Below, piece by piece: positions 35,516-44,882 of a stretch of DNA of 64,000 bases (its first letter is position 1; each line of letters begins with the position of its first letter). A model generated the notes under the pieces. The model did not search any database and was not told where the DNA came from. It was given only the letters and a program-made list of their open reading frames with translations. Source of the stretch: Sulfurospirillum diekertiae (GTDB lineage: Bacteria; Campylobacterota; Campylobacteria; Campylobacterales; Sulfurospirillaceae); assembly GCF_011769985.2 (NCBI RefSeq), contig NZ_CP039734.2, positions 992,001 to 1,056,000 of the forward strand. The letters are read 5' to 3'. The position numbers and the translations under genes were made by a program.

Positions 35516-36511
35516 TTATTCGATGTCACAATACTCTAAAGTTGGGAGGTCTGGCTTTTGCAAATTGTGGTTATTGGCAATAAAAAGATTTTTGAGGTTT
35601 GTCAGCTTTTGAATGGATTCTGGAAGGCTTTCTAGGAGGTTTTCTTCGACATCTAATTCATAAAGGTGCAATAGATTTCCAATGCATTCAGGGAGGTTTT
35701 TGAGACGGTTAGCACTCAAATCCAAAGAGGTGAGTTTGGAGAGTTTGCACAGTGTGTTTGGTACACTCTCTAAGAGGTTGTTTGCCAAAGAGAGAATTTG
35801 TAAATCTTCTAATTTTGAAATATCAAAGTCAATGGAGGTGAGATGGTTGGAGGCAAGGTTGAGTTTGACCAGCATATCGTGCGCCTCTAATGAAGGAAGA
35901 TTTTGCAAAAGATTGCCTTCTAAAATAAGGGTTTCAAGCTCTTTGATTTCACCAAGAGATTTAGGCAATGTGGTGAGTTTATTAAATGAAAGATCGAGAT
36001 AATAGAGCGATTGCATCGAGCCAAAGACTTCGGGGAGAGACTCAAAATAATTGGTATCCAAGCTTACATGTAAAAGTTTTTTGAGGTTTTTAAAAGCAGC
36101 ATCTAAATGGCTTAAACGGTTGACAGCAAGAGTGAGCCTCGTAAGCTTGGAGAGCGCATAAAAACTTTGTGGCAGTGTCGTCAGTTGATTTCCATTGAGG
36201 TTTAAAATGACTAAAGAGCTTAGTTCTCCAAAGTTTTCGGGGAGACTTTGTAAAAGGTTGTTTTCGCACTGCAAATTACGAAGATTTTTAAGGGTGCAAA
36301 TGCTTTGTGGAAGCTCTGTAAGCCTATTGCCTGAAATTTTAAGTATGCTAAGATTTTGAAGGGCATAAATGCTTTCAGGTAGACTTTTGAGCTTTTTCCG
36401 ACTGAGATCAAGTGTAGTGATGCTTTCAAGTTTTGAGAGTTCACGAGGCAAGGTGTGTTCCAATCCTTGGGATTTTATCCAATGTGCAAAATCGCGAATA
36501 CTCTCACTCAT
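35516..36511 (-). CDS. Leucine-rich-repeat protein linked to nif genes
   Basis: 331 residues made of about 12 repeats of 22-23 residues with the pattern LxxLxLxxNxLxxLP (for example LVILNLNGNQLTTLPQSF and LYYLDLSFNKLTTLPKSL). No signal peptide or catalytic domain. ATG 36511 is chosen because AAGGAG lies just upstream; it overlaps the end of the small cysteine-rich gene by 8 bases. It is transcribed with nifV and nifB, so a protein-protein interaction role in nitrogenase assembly or regulation is likely, but inferred. Confidence 0.85.
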   Translation of the reverse strand: MSESIRDFAHWIKSQGLEHTLPRELSKLESITTLDLSRKKLKSLPESIYALQNLSILKISGNRLTELPQSICTLKNLRNLQCENNLLQSLPENFGELSSLVILNLNGNQLTTLPQSFYALSKLTRLTLAVNRLSHLDAAFKNLKKLLHVSLDTNYFESLPEVFGSMQSLYYLDLSFNKLTTLPKSLGEIKELETLILEGNLLQNLPSLEAHDMLVKLNLASNHLTSIDFDISKLEDLQILSLANNLLESVPNTLCKLSKLTSLDLSANRLKNLPECIGNLLHLYELDVEENLLESLPESIQKLTNLKNLFIANNHNLQKPDLPTLEYCDIE

Positions 36512-36761
36512 CACTCTCTCCTTGCTCAAATCTACTATTTTTTTGATCAATTAAAAAGGCAATCTCTTCGTAATCAATTTCACCGAATTCTACCATATTA
36601 AAGAGTGCCATTAAAGGTCTACGACAACAGGTTTGATTACACCCAGTGACAAGTTTTTTGGCTTTTTTATAGGGGAGGGTAGTAGATTTAAAAATATCAA
36701 TAGCTTCCTGAATGGTTTTTTGACCGCATTCACAGATGATTTTAGAGGCATATTCTTCCAT
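36504..36761 (-). CDS. BFD-like [2Fe-2S] small protein in nif operon
   Basis: 85 residues. Cys10 and Cys12 (CEC), then Cys41 and Cys45 (GCNQTC) after about 28 residues, the spacing of bacterioferritin-associated-ferredoxin / NifU middle-domain [2Fe-2S] sites. Another Cys (46) follows. It lies four bases downstream of nifV and overlaps the LRR gene. It probably transfers electrons or iron-sulfur units for nitrogenase maturation; this is inferred. Confidence 0.72.
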   Translation of the reverse strand: MEEYASKIICECGQKTIQEAIDIFKSTTLPYKKAKKLVTGCNQTCCRRPLMALFNMVEFGEIDYEEIAFLIDQKNSRFEQGESDE

Positions 36762-36765
36762 TAAT

Positions 36766-37881
36766 TTATCCAGCTTTTGAAGCGATATAGAGCGCTCTTA
36801 GCTCCTTTTTGTTGAGAACTTTTTTACGATTGGTGACCATTTCACGCACTTGTGGAAGCATTTTATTGATGACTTCATTTTCGGGTTCATACCCCATCGC
36901 ACGAAGATGAAAGAGAAGTGTTGAACTGCCTGAATGTTTTCCAATAGGATAACTTCGTGTCATTCCGACACTTTGAGGTGAAAAGGCTTCATAAGCTTTA
37001 TCGTGCTTAATCATGCCATTGACATGAATGCCCGATTCATGTGAAAAGATATTTTTACCGACAATCGGCATCGTAGCAGAGATACTTTGGTTGGACGCTT
37101 TTTCAACCAACTGCACGACATGTTTTAGTGCATCGGGGTTAATCACACGCTCTTCGCCAAAAAGATGAGCCAGGCTCATTAGAACCTGCTCAAAGCTCGC
37201 ATTTCCAGCGCGTTCACCGAGTCCAATGACGGTTGTATTGACACTGAGCGCTCCTGCTTCGAGTCCACTGATGGCATTAGCGGTTGCCATACCAAAGTCA
37301 TTGTGCGTGTGCATTTCTATCTCTAAAAGATTGAGGCCTGTGAGGTAGGAAATATGCTCGTAAATTTGATGAGGACGCATAATGCCCACCGTGTCACAGT
37401 AACGGAAACGATTGGCTCCTAGACTGGCTCCTAACTCCATGACCTCTTTCAAAAAGCCTCTATCTGCTCTAGAGCTATCTTCGCCCCCAATGCAGGCAAA
37501 AATACCCTCAGATTTGCTTACATGTAAAACCTCTTCAAGGTTTTTTAAAAGGCGTGCTTTATCGCCTCCAAATTTTGCTTCAATGAGAATGTCTGATACA
37601 GGAATAGAGAGATCAACTGCTTTAAGTCCACAAGAGAGTGATGCTTCTAAATCACTCATCGTGGCACGATTCCAACTCATAATGCGAAGCGGAAGATCAA
37701 GGGCAAGGATTTCTTTGATATCCGCTTGCTCTTTTGCACCCATCGCTGGAATACCCACTTCAAGCTCATCGGCACCTGCAAGGTAAAGTGCCGATGCGAT
37801 GGCGATTTTTTCATCGGTGTTAAAGGCAACGTAAGGTGCTTGTTCACCATCTCTAAGTGTGGTATCGTTGATAATCATCAT
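36766..37881 (-). CDS. nifV: Homocitrate synthase
   Basis: 371 residues from ATG 37881, which is preferred to 37893 because the codons between hold the AAGGA site. NDTTLRDGEQAPYVAF is the catalytic start of the isopropylmalate/homocitrate synthase family; EMHTHNDFGMATANA carries the metal-binding His pair, and GERAGNASFEQV and SHESGIHVNGM follow. NifV joins acetyl-CoA and 2-oxoglutarate to homocitrate, the organic ligand of FeMo-co. Its nif neighbours decide against LeuA. Confidence 0.92.
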   Translation of the reverse strand: MMIINDTTLRDGEQAPYVAFNTDEKIAIASALYLAGADELEVGIPAMGAKEQADIKEILALDLPLRIMSWNRATMSDLEASLSCGLKAVDLSIPVSDILIEAKFGGDKARLLKNLEEVLHVSKSEGIFACIGGEDSSRADRGFLKEVMELGASLGANRFRYCDTVGIMRPHQIYEHISYLTGLNLLEIEMHTHNDFGMATANAISGLEAGALSVNTTVIGLGERAGNASFEQVLMSLAHLFGEERVINPDALKHVVQLVEKASNQSISATMPIVGKNIFSHESGIHVNGMIKHDKAYEAFSPQSVGMTRSYPIGKHSGSSTLLFHLRAMGYEPENEVINKMLPQVREMVTNRKKVLNKKELRALYIASKAG

Positions 37882-37896
37882 TTTTTCCTTCATTCA

Positions 37897-37983
37897 TAAG
37901 CACCAAGGGTGCGTGGGCTTTCTGCCGAAGAAAACTAAGCGTTAGCGTAGCTTTTAGAGCTTTGCCCTAAAAGCGTGTCACTT
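37897..37983 (-). repeat. Dispersed intergenic repeat, copy 2, between nifB and nifV
   Basis: On the minus strand it matches copy 1 at 23285-23369. The first hairpin is GCTTTTAG / CTAAAAGC, in which C-G and G-C pairs replace T-A and A-T pairs of copy 1, compensatory changes. A second hairpin is GCACC CTT GGTGC. It fills almost the whole 104 bp gap between nifB and nifV and could act as an attenuator or mRNA processing site. Confidence 0.75.
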
Positions 37984-37985
37984 AA

Positions 37986-39416
37986 TTAAGAAGCAGCAAA
38001 AAAGTGCTTACGCACACCTTTTAGAACAGAAAGCTCAATAGGCTCATCCGCAAAACTCTCATCACATGTGAGGTGAATACTCTCTAACTCTTTTTGTGGA
38101 CATTCGCCAATTTTTTGGGTTAAGAGAAGATGACAATCTGAGAGGGCATTTTTGATCTCTTCGATAGGGTAGGTTCCATTGCAGTTCTCTTTTCCCATAC
38201 AGTAAGAATTTTCAACTTTACGGTGCATAATAAATTTAATCGCTTTATCGCCTGCTTCGTAGATCAAAAACTCTTTCGCACTCCCAAAGTGGTCGTTAAT
38301 AAGTCCATTTCCACGCGTGGTAACGGCTACAAGCATTGTATCGCCAGTAGAGCTAAGCTCATCTTTATTTGTCGCGTCTTCTTGAGTAATTTTACCATTG
38401 GCAGCTCGGAGTGCTCTTCTCCATGTTTCGATATTCTCATGGGTTTTCATACGTTGGTTAAGGTTGTAATGGTGAGAAAGCTCTGCAAAACTTTTGTCAG
38501 CAAAACTCTCTTTGAAAAATTCATCACTACGATCTTCACCGAGTAAACCAACCGCGTCAGCTCTGCATTGGCGACAATGGCGCATCAATTTGACATTGAT
38601 ATCACAGGCTTCTTGTGCTTTCATAAGTTGTTTATGCGTAGCACTTGGAACGCCATCGAGTCCAAATTTAGTACCGTATTCTGGTTTTGAGATGATTGGC
38701 ATAACGTTTTGAATAAAAACACCCAACTCTTTGACTTTTTTAGCAACGAGAGGAAGATGCTCATCGTTGATGCCTGGAATTAAGACTGAGTTCACTTTGA
38801 CAAGAATGCCTCGCTCAACGAGCATTTGAATACCAAGAAGCTGTTTTTCAAGCAATAATTTTGCACCTTCTACACCACGGTGTTTTTTATGTTCGTAAAA
38901 AACCCATGGGTAGATTTTAGAACCAATTTCACCGCTCTCATCAACAGAGTTAAGCGTTACGGTAACATGCTCAATGTTGTATTTAGCAATCTCATCAATA
39001 TGTTTGTGAATCATCAAACCATTCGTTGAAAGACAGAGTTTGATATCAGGCGCATATTTCTTAAGCAGGGCAAATGTCTCGAACGTTTGCTTAGGATTGG
39101 CAAGTCCATCGCCGGGTCCTGCAATGCCCACGACGCTGAGTTGTTGAATAAGTCCGCCTACATGTAAGACTTTTTTCACCGCCTCTTCGGGGCTTAGTTT
39201 ATAGCTCGTAACACCGGGACGACTTTCATTTGAACAGTCGTACTTACGGTTACAGTAGTTGCATTGGATATTACATGCAGGAGCTACTGCAACATGGATA
39301 CGCGCATAATGTTGGTGGGCATCTTGGCTATAACAAGGGTGGTTGTTAATCTTTTGCATGATGCTAGCATGAAGTTCATTTTGTGTGTTGGTGGATGATG
39401 TGCAAGAACAACTCAT
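37986..39416 (-). CDS. nifB: FeMo-cofactor biosynthesis radical SAM protein NifB
   Basis: 476 residues. Radical SAM motif CNIQCNYC with Cys48, Cys52 and Cys55, then VGIAGPGDGLANP. The C-terminal 110 residues are a NifX-like domain (VAVTTRGNGLINDHFG). NifB fuses two 4Fe-4S clusters into the NifB-co precursor of FeMo-co, so this is a key marker of real nitrogen fixation. The N terminus (MSCSCTSST) has extra cysteines. A sigma-54-like promoter lies about 35-50 bases upstream. Confidence 0.96.
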   Translation of the reverse strand: MSCSCTSSTNTQNELHASIMQKINNHPCYSQDAHQHYARIHVAVAPACNIQCNYCNRKYDCSNESRPGVTSYKLSPEEAVKKVLHVGGLIQQLSVVGIAGPGDGLANPKQTFETFALLKKYAPDIKLCLSTNGLMIHKHIDEIAKYNIEHVTVTLNSVDESGEIGSKIYPWVFYEHKKHRGVEGAKLLLEKQLLGIQMLVERGILVKVNSVLIPGINDEHLPLVAKKVKELGVFIQNVMPIISKPEYGTKFGLDGVPSATHKQLMKAQEACDINVKLMRHCRQCRADAVGLLGEDRSDEFFKESFADKSFAELSHHYNLNQRMKTHENIETWRRALRAANGKITQEDATNKDELSSTGDTMLVAVTTRGNGLINDHFGSAKEFLIYEAGDKAIKFIMHRKVENSYCMGKENCNGTYPIEEIKNALSDCHLLLTQKIGECPQKELESIHLTCDESFADEPIELSVLKGVRKHFFAAS

Positions 39417-39449
39417 GTGCGATCCTTTAGAATTTCTTTACTCTAAAGT

Positions 39450-39467
39450 TTGCACAAACTGTTCCTT
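39450..39467 (-). promoter_or_regulatory. Sigma-54-like promoter of nifB
   Basis: The minus strand reads AAGGAACAGTTTGTGCAA: GG, ten bases, GC, the -24/-12 spacing. It ends 34 bases before the nifB ATG, giving a leader of roughly 25 bases. It aligns with the three other GGAACA sites in the window. Confidence 0.6.
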
Positions 39468-39507
39468 GGAAAATAAAGAGCGAGTCTTTAAATTTAAGAA
39501 GGTTTTC

Positions 39508-40599
39508 CTAATCTCGTAGTTCTAAATAAATAGCACGAATTCTTTCAATATTTTCACTAAAAAGGTCAATTAATATAGGGTCAAAGTGTGTTCCTCTGTT
39601 TTTTTTGAGAAATTCATATGCCTCTTCAAAACTCCAAGCGGGTTTATAGGTGCGCACAGAAATAAGTGCATCAAACACATCGGCGATAGCAACAATTCTT
39701 CCAAAAATAGAAATTTCTTCACCTTTTTTACCCAATGGATAGCCAGTTCCATCCCATTTTTCATGATGTTCCAGTGCAATGAGTGCGGCAGTTTTAAGGT
39801 ATTCGTTTTCGCTGTCAAATAAAAGGTCATAACCTATTTGAGTGTGTGTCTTTACAATGTCAAATTCTTCTTGATCGAGTCTATCAGGTTTAAGCAAGAT
39901 AGTATCGGTAATGCCGATTTTTCCTGCATCGTGCATGGGAGCAGCGAGTTCAATTTTATAAATATCATCTTGATTTAAACCCATCTTGTCGGCTAAGAGT
40001 GCACTGTAGAGCCCTACGCGTTTGGTGTGTTTGGATGTTTCTTGGTCTTTAAATTCTGCAACAGAAGCGAGTTTATTGATAATCTTAGTTTGGGTATCAC
40101 GTAGTTTGTCATATAAAATGGCATTTTCAATGGCTGAAGCGGCGTAGTTAGAGATAAGAAGTAACAGCTCAGCATCAACGTTGGTAAAAAAACCTTCTTT
40201 TTTATTGAGCGCTTGAAAGACGCCAATGGTGTTTTCTTGATTGTCAAGTAAGGGAACAGCGAGAATAGTGTGTGTCAAATAGCCTGTGGCTTTATCGACA
40301 TCAGGATTAAAACGGTAGTCATTGTAAGCATCCACAACAATTTGTGTCTCTTTTGAAAGGGCAGAATACCCTGCAACACCTTTTTGGGTACTAATATGAA
40401 TGGGATGAACTTCATGTGCCACTTTTGACCAGAGTTCTTCTTTCTCTTTATTGTAGACAAAAATAGAACAACGATCTGCTTGTAAGATGTCCCGTGCAAA
40501 ATTTGCCATAGACTCCAAAACATCGTTCAAACTTTTGGTTTTGTTAATGACTTTACCAAACTCCAATAAAATGGCAAGCTGTTTTTCCGCTGAATTCAT
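39508..40599 (-). CDS. GAF-HD-GYP c-di-GMP phosphodiesterase
   Basis: 363 residues: GAF domain (about 15-165; ILQADRCSIFVYNKEKEELWS) and an HD-GYP domain (about 180-350) with MHDAGKIGI, THTQIGYDLL, LEHHEKWDGTGYP and VAIADVFDAL. HD-GYP proteins hydrolyse c-di-GMP. No membrane helix; the GAF domain probably binds a small ligand. Located in a signalling block between nifB and the flavodiiron operon. Confidence 0.9.
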   Translation of the reverse strand: MNSAEKQLAILLEFGKVINKTKSLNDVLESMANFARDILQADRCSIFVYNKEKEELWSKVAHEVHPIHISTQKGVAGYSALSKETQIVVDAYNDYRFNPDVDKATGYLTHTILAVPLLDNQENTIGVFQALNKKEGFFTNVDAELLLLISNYAASAIENAILYDKLRDTQTKIINKLASVAEFKDQETSKHTKRVGLYSALLADKMGLNQDDIYKIELAAPMHDAGKIGITDTILLKPDRLDQEEFDIVKTHTQIGYDLLFDSENEYLKTAALIALEHHEKWDGTGYPLGKKGEEISIFGRIVAIADVFDALISVRTYKPAWSFEEAYEFLKKNRGTHFDPILIDLFSENIERIRAIYLELRD

Positions 40600-40667
40600 G
40601 GTTTTCTCTTACGTGGAAGGATATAACCGTATTATAACCAAGTTTTCATATTCTTGTAGGCAAAATT

Positions 40668-41387
40668 ATGAGCTTTATGTATAATACAAAATCAGAAAAG
40701 TTTGGAGTAAGAATTCAAATGCAAAAAAAAATTAAAGTTCTTTTAATCGAAGACAATTATGAAGAAGCGACTCAAGTTGCCCAATATTTGGAGAGTGTGG
40801 GTTTTGAATTGGATATTTCAGAAACGGCGGTTGATGGGCTTTTAAAGCTTTCGGCACAGCATTATGATCTTCTACTTCTCGACCTTAGCCTGCCTGATTT
40901 CAGCGGTTTCGAGGTGATTAAACAGATCAATAATCGAACAAGTATTCCTATTATTGTATTAAGTGCCCATTCTGATTTAGAAGCGAAAGTACAAGCCTTT
41001 CGTTTTGGGGTAGATGACTATTTATGCAAACCGTTTATGCTTGAAGAGTTAGAAGTGCGTATGTGGGCAATTTTGAGACGCTGTTCTATGATTAAACTGG
41101 AATACAATAAAAATAATCTTGCCATTGATTACAATAGTCAAACAATCTTGCTCAATCAAAAACCACTCTCACTTACCGCAATTGAGTATAAAATACTTTC
41201 TTTCCTCATAGAAAACAAAAATAGAGTGGTTTATCGCAATGTTTTAGCGATTCATCTCTCCTCTTTAAGCTCTCCACAATCTCTAAATTACCATATTCAA
41301 AATATTCGTAAAAAGCTTGATGATGACCCAAAAAAGCCAAAATACATTATGACAGAGTATGGAACAGGCTATCGTTTAGTATTATAA
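40668..41387 (+). CDS. OmpR/PhoB-family response regulator
   Basis: Up to 239 residues: receiver (LLIEDN, phosphoacceptor Asp in LLLLDLSLPDFSG, LCKPF) and a C-terminal winged helix ending KYIMTEYGTGYRLVL. ATG 40719 (start of MQKKIKVLLIEDN) is an alternative start that matches the usual receiver length better; neither has a strong ribosome binding site. Divergent from the HD-GYP gene. Partner kinase unknown, perhaps the one at 43252. Confidence 0.85.
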   Translation: MSFMYNTKSEKFGVRIQMQKKIKVLLIEDNYEEATQVAQYLESVGFELDISETAVDGLLKLSAQHYDLLLLDLSLPDFSGFEVIKQINNRTSIPIIVLSAHSDLEAKVQAFRFGVDDYLCKPFMLEELEVRMWAILRRCSMIKLEYNKNNLAIDYNSQTILLNQKPLSLTAIEYKILSFLIENKNRVVYRNVLAIHLSSLSSPQSLNYHIQNIRKKLDDDPKKPKYIMTEYGTGYRLVL

Positions 41388-41482
41388 GCCTCCCATTTCC
41401 TAATAATCCTCATACAAAACTGATAATAAACCATTTCTTTGGTGTATAATCAAAAAATTGATCCAAGATGATGAGGAAAATG

Positions 41483-43264
41483 ATGGAAGCATCAGCAATG
41501 GAGGACCTAAGATCTCGTTGTAAAAATTTGAAGATTTTATATGTTGAAGACGATGAAGTTACTAGAAAATACACTCATTCTATTTTAAGTGAATTTTTTG
41601 ATTGCATTGATGTTTCGAGTGATGGAAAAAATGCTTATGATATGTTCTTTGATGCTGAAATTGCCATACCTCAATTGGGTATTTCACAAGAACCTCAAAT
41701 ACAAAAATACGACCTTTTAATTACAGATCTAAAAATACCTAGATTAGATGGTATTTCTTTAATTACTAAAATTCGTAAATTTTGTAAAGAGACGGCTATT
41801 ATTGTTACATCAGCCCATAATGATGTGGAATTTTTGATTGAAACAATTCGTTTGGGTGTCGATGGTTATATTTTAAAACCTATTGAACTCGATCAGTTTT
41901 TTGATTCCTTAAGCTCTACTGTGGAAAAAATTCTTCTCAAAGCACAATATCGTGCTTATACGAATGATTTAAAGAACACAATAGTATTGCAGAAAAGTGC
42001 CCTTGAAGAACAGCTGCATACAGATGCACTCACAAAGCTTCCTAATAAATACACTTTGGATCGTATTTTAGAACAGATACAGCCCTCAGAAGTTCCCACA
42101 TTATTTTTAATCAATATTGATAATTTTACAAATTACAATAAGCTCTATGGCATTGAAGCAGGCAATCAAATTTTAAAAGAGTTTTCACACCATTTTAAAG
42201 AGGTCGCAACATCCCTTTGTTACGATGTTTTTCGTATCTCTTCTAATGAATTTGCAATGCTTCGTTTGAGCACACAGCTTGATCCTGAAAAAATCTATGA
42301 AGATATTGCCCAAACACTGGGCATTTTAAATGGTATCGAGATAAAAGTCGAAGGACTTATTGAAAAAATATTGGTTCATATCTCCATGGGTGTAACGTTC
42401 GATCAAGAAAATCTTTTTAAAAAAGCGTTTACGGCTCTTGATTTTGCCAAACAAACCAATAAAGCTTTTGTTGTTTATACCAGCAATTTAGATGAGACGG
42501 AATCGTTAGCCAATGATTTTTATTGGCAAGATGTCATTGCTGATACGCTCAATAAAGACAATATTGTTCCTTTCTTTCAGCCTATTTGCGACAAAGAGAG
42601 GGAGATTATTAAATATGAAGCGCTGATTCGTATCAAAACAAAGGATAAATTTGATCAAGATCAGTATGTTTCACCCTATTATTTTTTAGACATTTCATGT
42701 CGAACGAAACAATATGATAGTCTTAGTTACAGAATGATCGAAAAAGTATTTGCGATGATGGTGTTATATCCAGAGATGACATTTTCGATTAACCTTAGTT
42801 TCCGAGACATGCTTAACAAAGAAATACGTGACTTTATGCGATCTAAAATTCTTGAGTTTAAAAACGAAAGCAGAGCGGTTCATCTCGTTTTTGAAGTGGT
42901 TGAAAGTGAAAAGGTAACGGACTATACGACCATTATAAATTTTTTACACTATATTAAGTACGATGATGCACCGATTGCTATTGATGACTTTGGTACAGGC
43001 TATTCCAATTTTTCACATTTATTGGAATTAAATCCAGTCTATCTCAAAATTGACGGTAGTTTGGTTCAAAATCTTGATAAAGATGTGAAGTCATTGAAGC
43101 TTGTTAAGGGCATTGTTTCGTTTGCACATGCTTTACATGTAAAGACGATTGCTGAATACGTGCATAAAAAAGAGATCTTTGATCTTTTGGTGGAAATGGG
43201 CGTAGATGAGTTTCAAGGGTATTTTATTGGCGAGCCATGTTTGGAGCTACAATGTTCTCACTAA
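41483..43264 (+). CDS. REC, degenerate GGDEF and EAL response regulator
   Basis: About 593 residues: receiver (ILYVEDDE, LLITDLKIP, ILKPIE) with an insertion of about 15 residues (AEIAIPQLGISQEPQIQ) before the phosphoacceptor strand. The GGDEF domain has SSNEF in place of the signature, so it is not a cyclase. The EAL domain has YEALIRI, EVVESE, AIDDFGTGYS and LKIDGSL intact, so it can be a phosphodiesterase. Paralogue of the protein at 2677-4416. ATG 41483 follows GAGG by six bases; ATGs at 41468 and 41480 are alternatives. Confidence 0.85.
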   Translation: MEASAMEDLRSRCKNLKILYVEDDEVTRKYTHSILSEFFDCIDVSSDGKNAYDMFFDAEIAIPQLGISQEPQIQKYDLLITDLKIPRLDGISLITKIRKFCKETAIIVTSAHNDVEFLIETIRLGVDGYILKPIELDQFFDSLSSTVEKILLKAQYRAYTNDLKNTIVLQKSALEEQLHTDALTKLPNKYTLDRILEQIQPSEVPTLFLINIDNFTNYNKLYGIEAGNQILKEFSHHFKEVATSLCYDVFRISSNEFAMLRLSTQLDPEKIYEDIAQTLGILNGIEIKVEGLIEKILVHISMGVTFDQENLFKKAFTALDFAKQTNKAFVVYTSNLDETESLANDFYWQDVIADTLNKDNIVPFFQPICDKEREIIKYEALIRIKTKDKFDQDQYVSPYYFLDISCRTKQYDSLSYRMIEKVFAMMVLYPEMTFSINLSFRDMLNKEIRDFMRSKILEFKNESRAVHLVFEVVESEKVTDYTTIINFLHYIKYDDAPIAIDDFGTGYSNFSHLLELNPVYLKIDGSLVQNLDKDVKSLKLVKGIVSFAHALHVKTIAEYVHKKEIFDLLVEMGVDEFQGYFIGEPCLELQCSH

Positions 43265-44466
43265 CACCATTCACGATCCTTTTATTTTTAGCCTTAGTCC
43301 TTTTTGTTGGATTTATGTGGAGTTATTTACGTTTAAAGCAGCATCAAAAATTTAAGCAGTTGATTGATTTTGCGATTGAAGGATTGGTGGTTTCTCATAA
43401 GGGATGTATTGTCGAGATTAATGAGCAAGCTTTAAAGCTATTTGGAGGCGAGAGCAAAGAGGAGATGATTGGTAAGTCGATGGTCGATTTTGTAGCTGCT
43501 ACATCCAAAAAGCTGATACGCGAAAAATCTATGAAAAATACGGGTATCTATGAATGTATGCTTCTACGCAAAGATGGAAGCTCTTTTCCCGCATTAGTGA
43601 AAGGCTCCATCGTTCGTAGTGTTGGAAAAACCATGCGAATTTCTGCTGTTATCGATCTCAGTGAGCTTAAAGAAACACAGTATGCACTCCAAACGCTCAA
43701 TAGAACTTTAGAAAATCAAGTGCAAGAACAAATTGAAAAAAATCGTCAGCAAGAGATGATGCTTTTCCAGCAATCTCGTCATGCGCAAATGGGTGAAATG
43801 ATTAGTATGATTGCACATCAATGGCGACAACCTCTCAATGTCCTCTCTTTGCTAGCCCAAAATATTGCTTTCAAATATAAACTTCAAAAACTTGATGATA
43901 CCATCATGGATGAGTTTAAAGAGGACTCTATGCGTCAGATTTTGCAGATGTCAAAAACCATTGATGATTTTAGGGATTTTTTTAAACCCGATAAATCTCA
44001 GAAAGTTTTTGATGTTAAACAACAGCTTGCACATACGGTTGAAATGGTGAAACCTATTGTTTCAGCACATGGTATTGAGCTCTCTTTTGTCGCCGAAGAA
44101 GGTTTACATGTAAAGAGTTTTCCCAATGAGTTTGGTCAGTCGATCATCAACATCTTTAACAATGCTAAAGACGTTCTTTTAGAGAGTTGCGGTGATCATA
44201 CAAAGCAGATTATTGTTGAGGCAAAAAGAGAGAAATCTGACACGATTATTGTTTCAATAGAAGACAATGGTGGCGGTATTGATACGCTTGTGATGCCTTA
44301 CATTTTTGAACCTTATTTCTCCACAAAAGGTTCACAAAATGGGACGGGGCTTGGACTTTATATGACTAAAATTATTGTTGAAGAGCATATGAATGGACGT
44401 ATTCGTGTGGCAAATACTGCCTCAGGTGCGCGATTTGAAATTATATTGCAGGGATTGGTATCATGA
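43252..44466 (+). CDS. PAS histidine kinase (HWRQP family)
   Basis: About 404 residues: one N-terminal membrane helix (FTILLFLALVLFVGFMWSYL), PAS domain (about 35-150; IDFAIEGLVVSHKGCIVEINEQ), coiled coil, phosphoacceptor box MISMIAHQWRQPLNV and HATPase with DNGGGID and GTGLGLYMTK. ATG 43252 has GGAG seven bases upstream; it starts 13 bases inside the REC-EAL gene, so the two are translationally coupled. It overlaps the following receiver gene by 4 bases and is its likely partner. Confidence 0.88.
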   Translation: MFSLTPFTILLFLALVLFVGFMWSYLRLKQHQKFKQLIDFAIEGLVVSHKGCIVEINEQALKLFGGESKEEMIGKSMVDFVAATSKKLIREKSMKNTGIYECMLLRKDGSSFPALVKGSIVRSVGKTMRISAVIDLSELKETQYALQTLNRTLENQVQEQIEKNRQQEMMLFQQSRHAQMGEMISMIAHQWRQPLNVLSLLAQNIAFKYKLQKLDDTIMDEFKEDSMRQILQMSKTIDDFRDFFKPDKSQKVFDVKQQLAHTVEMVKPIVSAHGIELSFVAEEGLHVKSFPNEFGQSIINIFNNAKDVLLESCGDHTKQIIVEAKREKSDTIIVSIEDNGGGIDTLVMPYIFEPYFSTKGSQNGTGLGLYMTKIIVEEHMNGRIRVANTASGARFEIILQGLVS

Positions 44467-44882
44467 AGTTGAATGATCTGAAAGAGGTTCGTCCTTTGAT
44501 TGTGGAAGATGAACACAATGTTTTAGACTCTTTATTCTCCGTTTTTAATACGGTGTTTGATGAATTTTATACGGCTCGAAATGGTGAAGAGGGATTGTAT
44601 CGGTTTTATAAAGATGCTCCTGATATTATTATTACGGACCTACAAATGCCTTTTATGAGTGGATTTCGTATGCTCAATCGCATTCGCATTGAAAATCCAA
44701 CAATTCCAATCATTATTACATCAGCATATAGTAGTCAAGATCAACGTGAACAAGCTGAAAAATTAGGCGTGAATGGTTATTTGGTAAAGCCCTATGATAT
44801 GGATATGTTATTTGCAAAAATTGATGAATGCTGTTGTAACTCTACTTTAGGTAAGATCGATCTCGACCAATTTTCCGTTTAA
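44463..44882 (+). CDS. Single-domain response regulator (CheY-like)
   Basis: 139 residues: receiver only, with PLIVEDE, phosphoacceptor Asp in IIITDLQMPFMSGF, TSAY and LVKPYD. It ends in CCCNSTLGKIDLDQFSV, with three adjacent cysteines near the C terminus. It begins in the last codon of the kinase gene and converges with the flavodiiron gene, with a 36-base overlap of the coding ends. Likely a phosphorelay shuttle for the kinase at 43252. Confidence 0.87.
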   Translation: MKLNDLKEVRPLIVEDEHNVLDSLFSVFNTVFDEFYTARNGEEGLYRFYKDAPDIIITDLQMPFMSGFRMLNRIRIENPTIPIIITSAYSSQDQREQAEKLGVNGYLVKPYDMDMLFAKIDECCCNSTLGKIDLDQFSV

